In this document: in pieces, positions 32,702-32,814 of the stretch
How positions within the stretch are numbered: the first letter of the stretch is position 1
Layout of the letters: each line of letters begins with the position of its first letter
Source: Saprospiraceae bacterium
Lineage (GTDB): Bacteria > Bacteroidota > Bacteroidia > Chitinophagales > Saprospiraceae
Assembly (NCBI GenBank): GCA_017995875.1
Contig: JAGOIB010000001.1
Location: 1-32,814 of the forward strand
Reading direction: 5' to 3'
Length of the DNA stretch: 32,814 nt
The notes under the pieces: generated by a model
What the model saw: only the letters and a program-made list of their open reading frames with translations
The model's database searches: none
What the model was told of the DNA's origin: nothing
Translations under genes and position numbers: made by a program

Positions 32702-32814
32702 TCAAATATCGTACTGCTTAATCTTTCTGTACAACGTCCTCTCTGAAATACCAAGTTCCAATGCAGCTTCTTTCCTCCGGCCGCCGTGTCGCTTCAATGA
32801 TTTTTTAATCATAT
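32702..32814 (-). CDS. C-terminal fragment of an NtrC-family sigma-54-dependent regulator (cut by window edge)
   Basis: Only the last 37 codons are inside the window. They read [20 protein letters not shown] then [14 protein letters not shown] and stop: a Fis-type helix-turn-helix with the recognition helix [11 protein letters not shown]. This ending, and its place upstream of lptE, is typical of the sigma-54 activators that begin this operon in Bacteroidota. The AAA+ domain and the start lie beyond 32814, so the identity of any sensor domain is unknown. Confidence 0.85.
   Translation of the reverse strand, partial: MIKKSLKRHGGRRKEAALELGISERTLYRKIKQYDI

Overview
The window looks like a chromosomal segment of an aerobic Bacteroidota bacterium, most likely close to Saprospiraceae/Sphingobacteriia (inference). 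The grounds are an alternative complex III (act) operon fused to a cytochrome oxidase operon, PorT-type outer-membrane barrels, the gene order lptE / TPR-like gene / secG / groES / groEL, scarce Shine-Dalgarno sequences, and several matches to the Bacteroidota -7 promoter box TAnnTTTG. No phage, transposase, CRISPR array or rRNA was seen.

Layout. 1-2936 (+): a small membrane protein, a GlsB/YeaQ-type membrane protein, a SAM methyltransferase with a signal-peptide-like N-terminus, and thyA. 3064-19905 (+): one long, tightly packed respiratory cluster, actABCDEF, coxB, coxA, ctaB, two subunit III genes, a subunit IV gene, an SCO-like protein, a DUF420 protein and a small CxxC membrane protein. 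20032-22734 (-): two outer-membrane beta-barrel proteins, DUF423, ung and tRNA-Arg(UCU). 22973-28480: mixed strands, with a thioredoxin-fold protein (-), ubiX (+), tRNA-Arg(CCU) (-), a DUF1573 lipoprotein (+), a UbiA-family prenyltransferase (+), rdgB with an overlapping upstream gene (-), and ilvE (+). 28701-32814 (-): groEL, groES, secG, a TPR-like gene, lptE, and the Fis-type C-terminus of an NtrC-family regulator cut by the window edge.

How it works together. The act genes encode a quinol:electron-acceptor oxidoreductase that replaces the bc1 complex. The cox genes directly downstream encode an A-type, proton-pumping heme-copper oxidase, and ctaB, the SCO-like, DUF420 and perhaps CxxC genes serve its cofactor assembly. 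UbiX and the UbiA-family enzyme may supply the menaquinone that feeds the chain.

The most unusual observation is that CoxB (oxidase subunit II) carries a complete C-terminal OmpA-type peptidoglycan-binding domain, which suggests that the respiratory supercomplex is tethered to the cell wall. Other notable points are an SCO-like protein that lacks the usual copper ligands, a His-rich insertion in subunit III, a six-heme ActA, and a hairpin repeat whose two copies differ only by complementary base changes.
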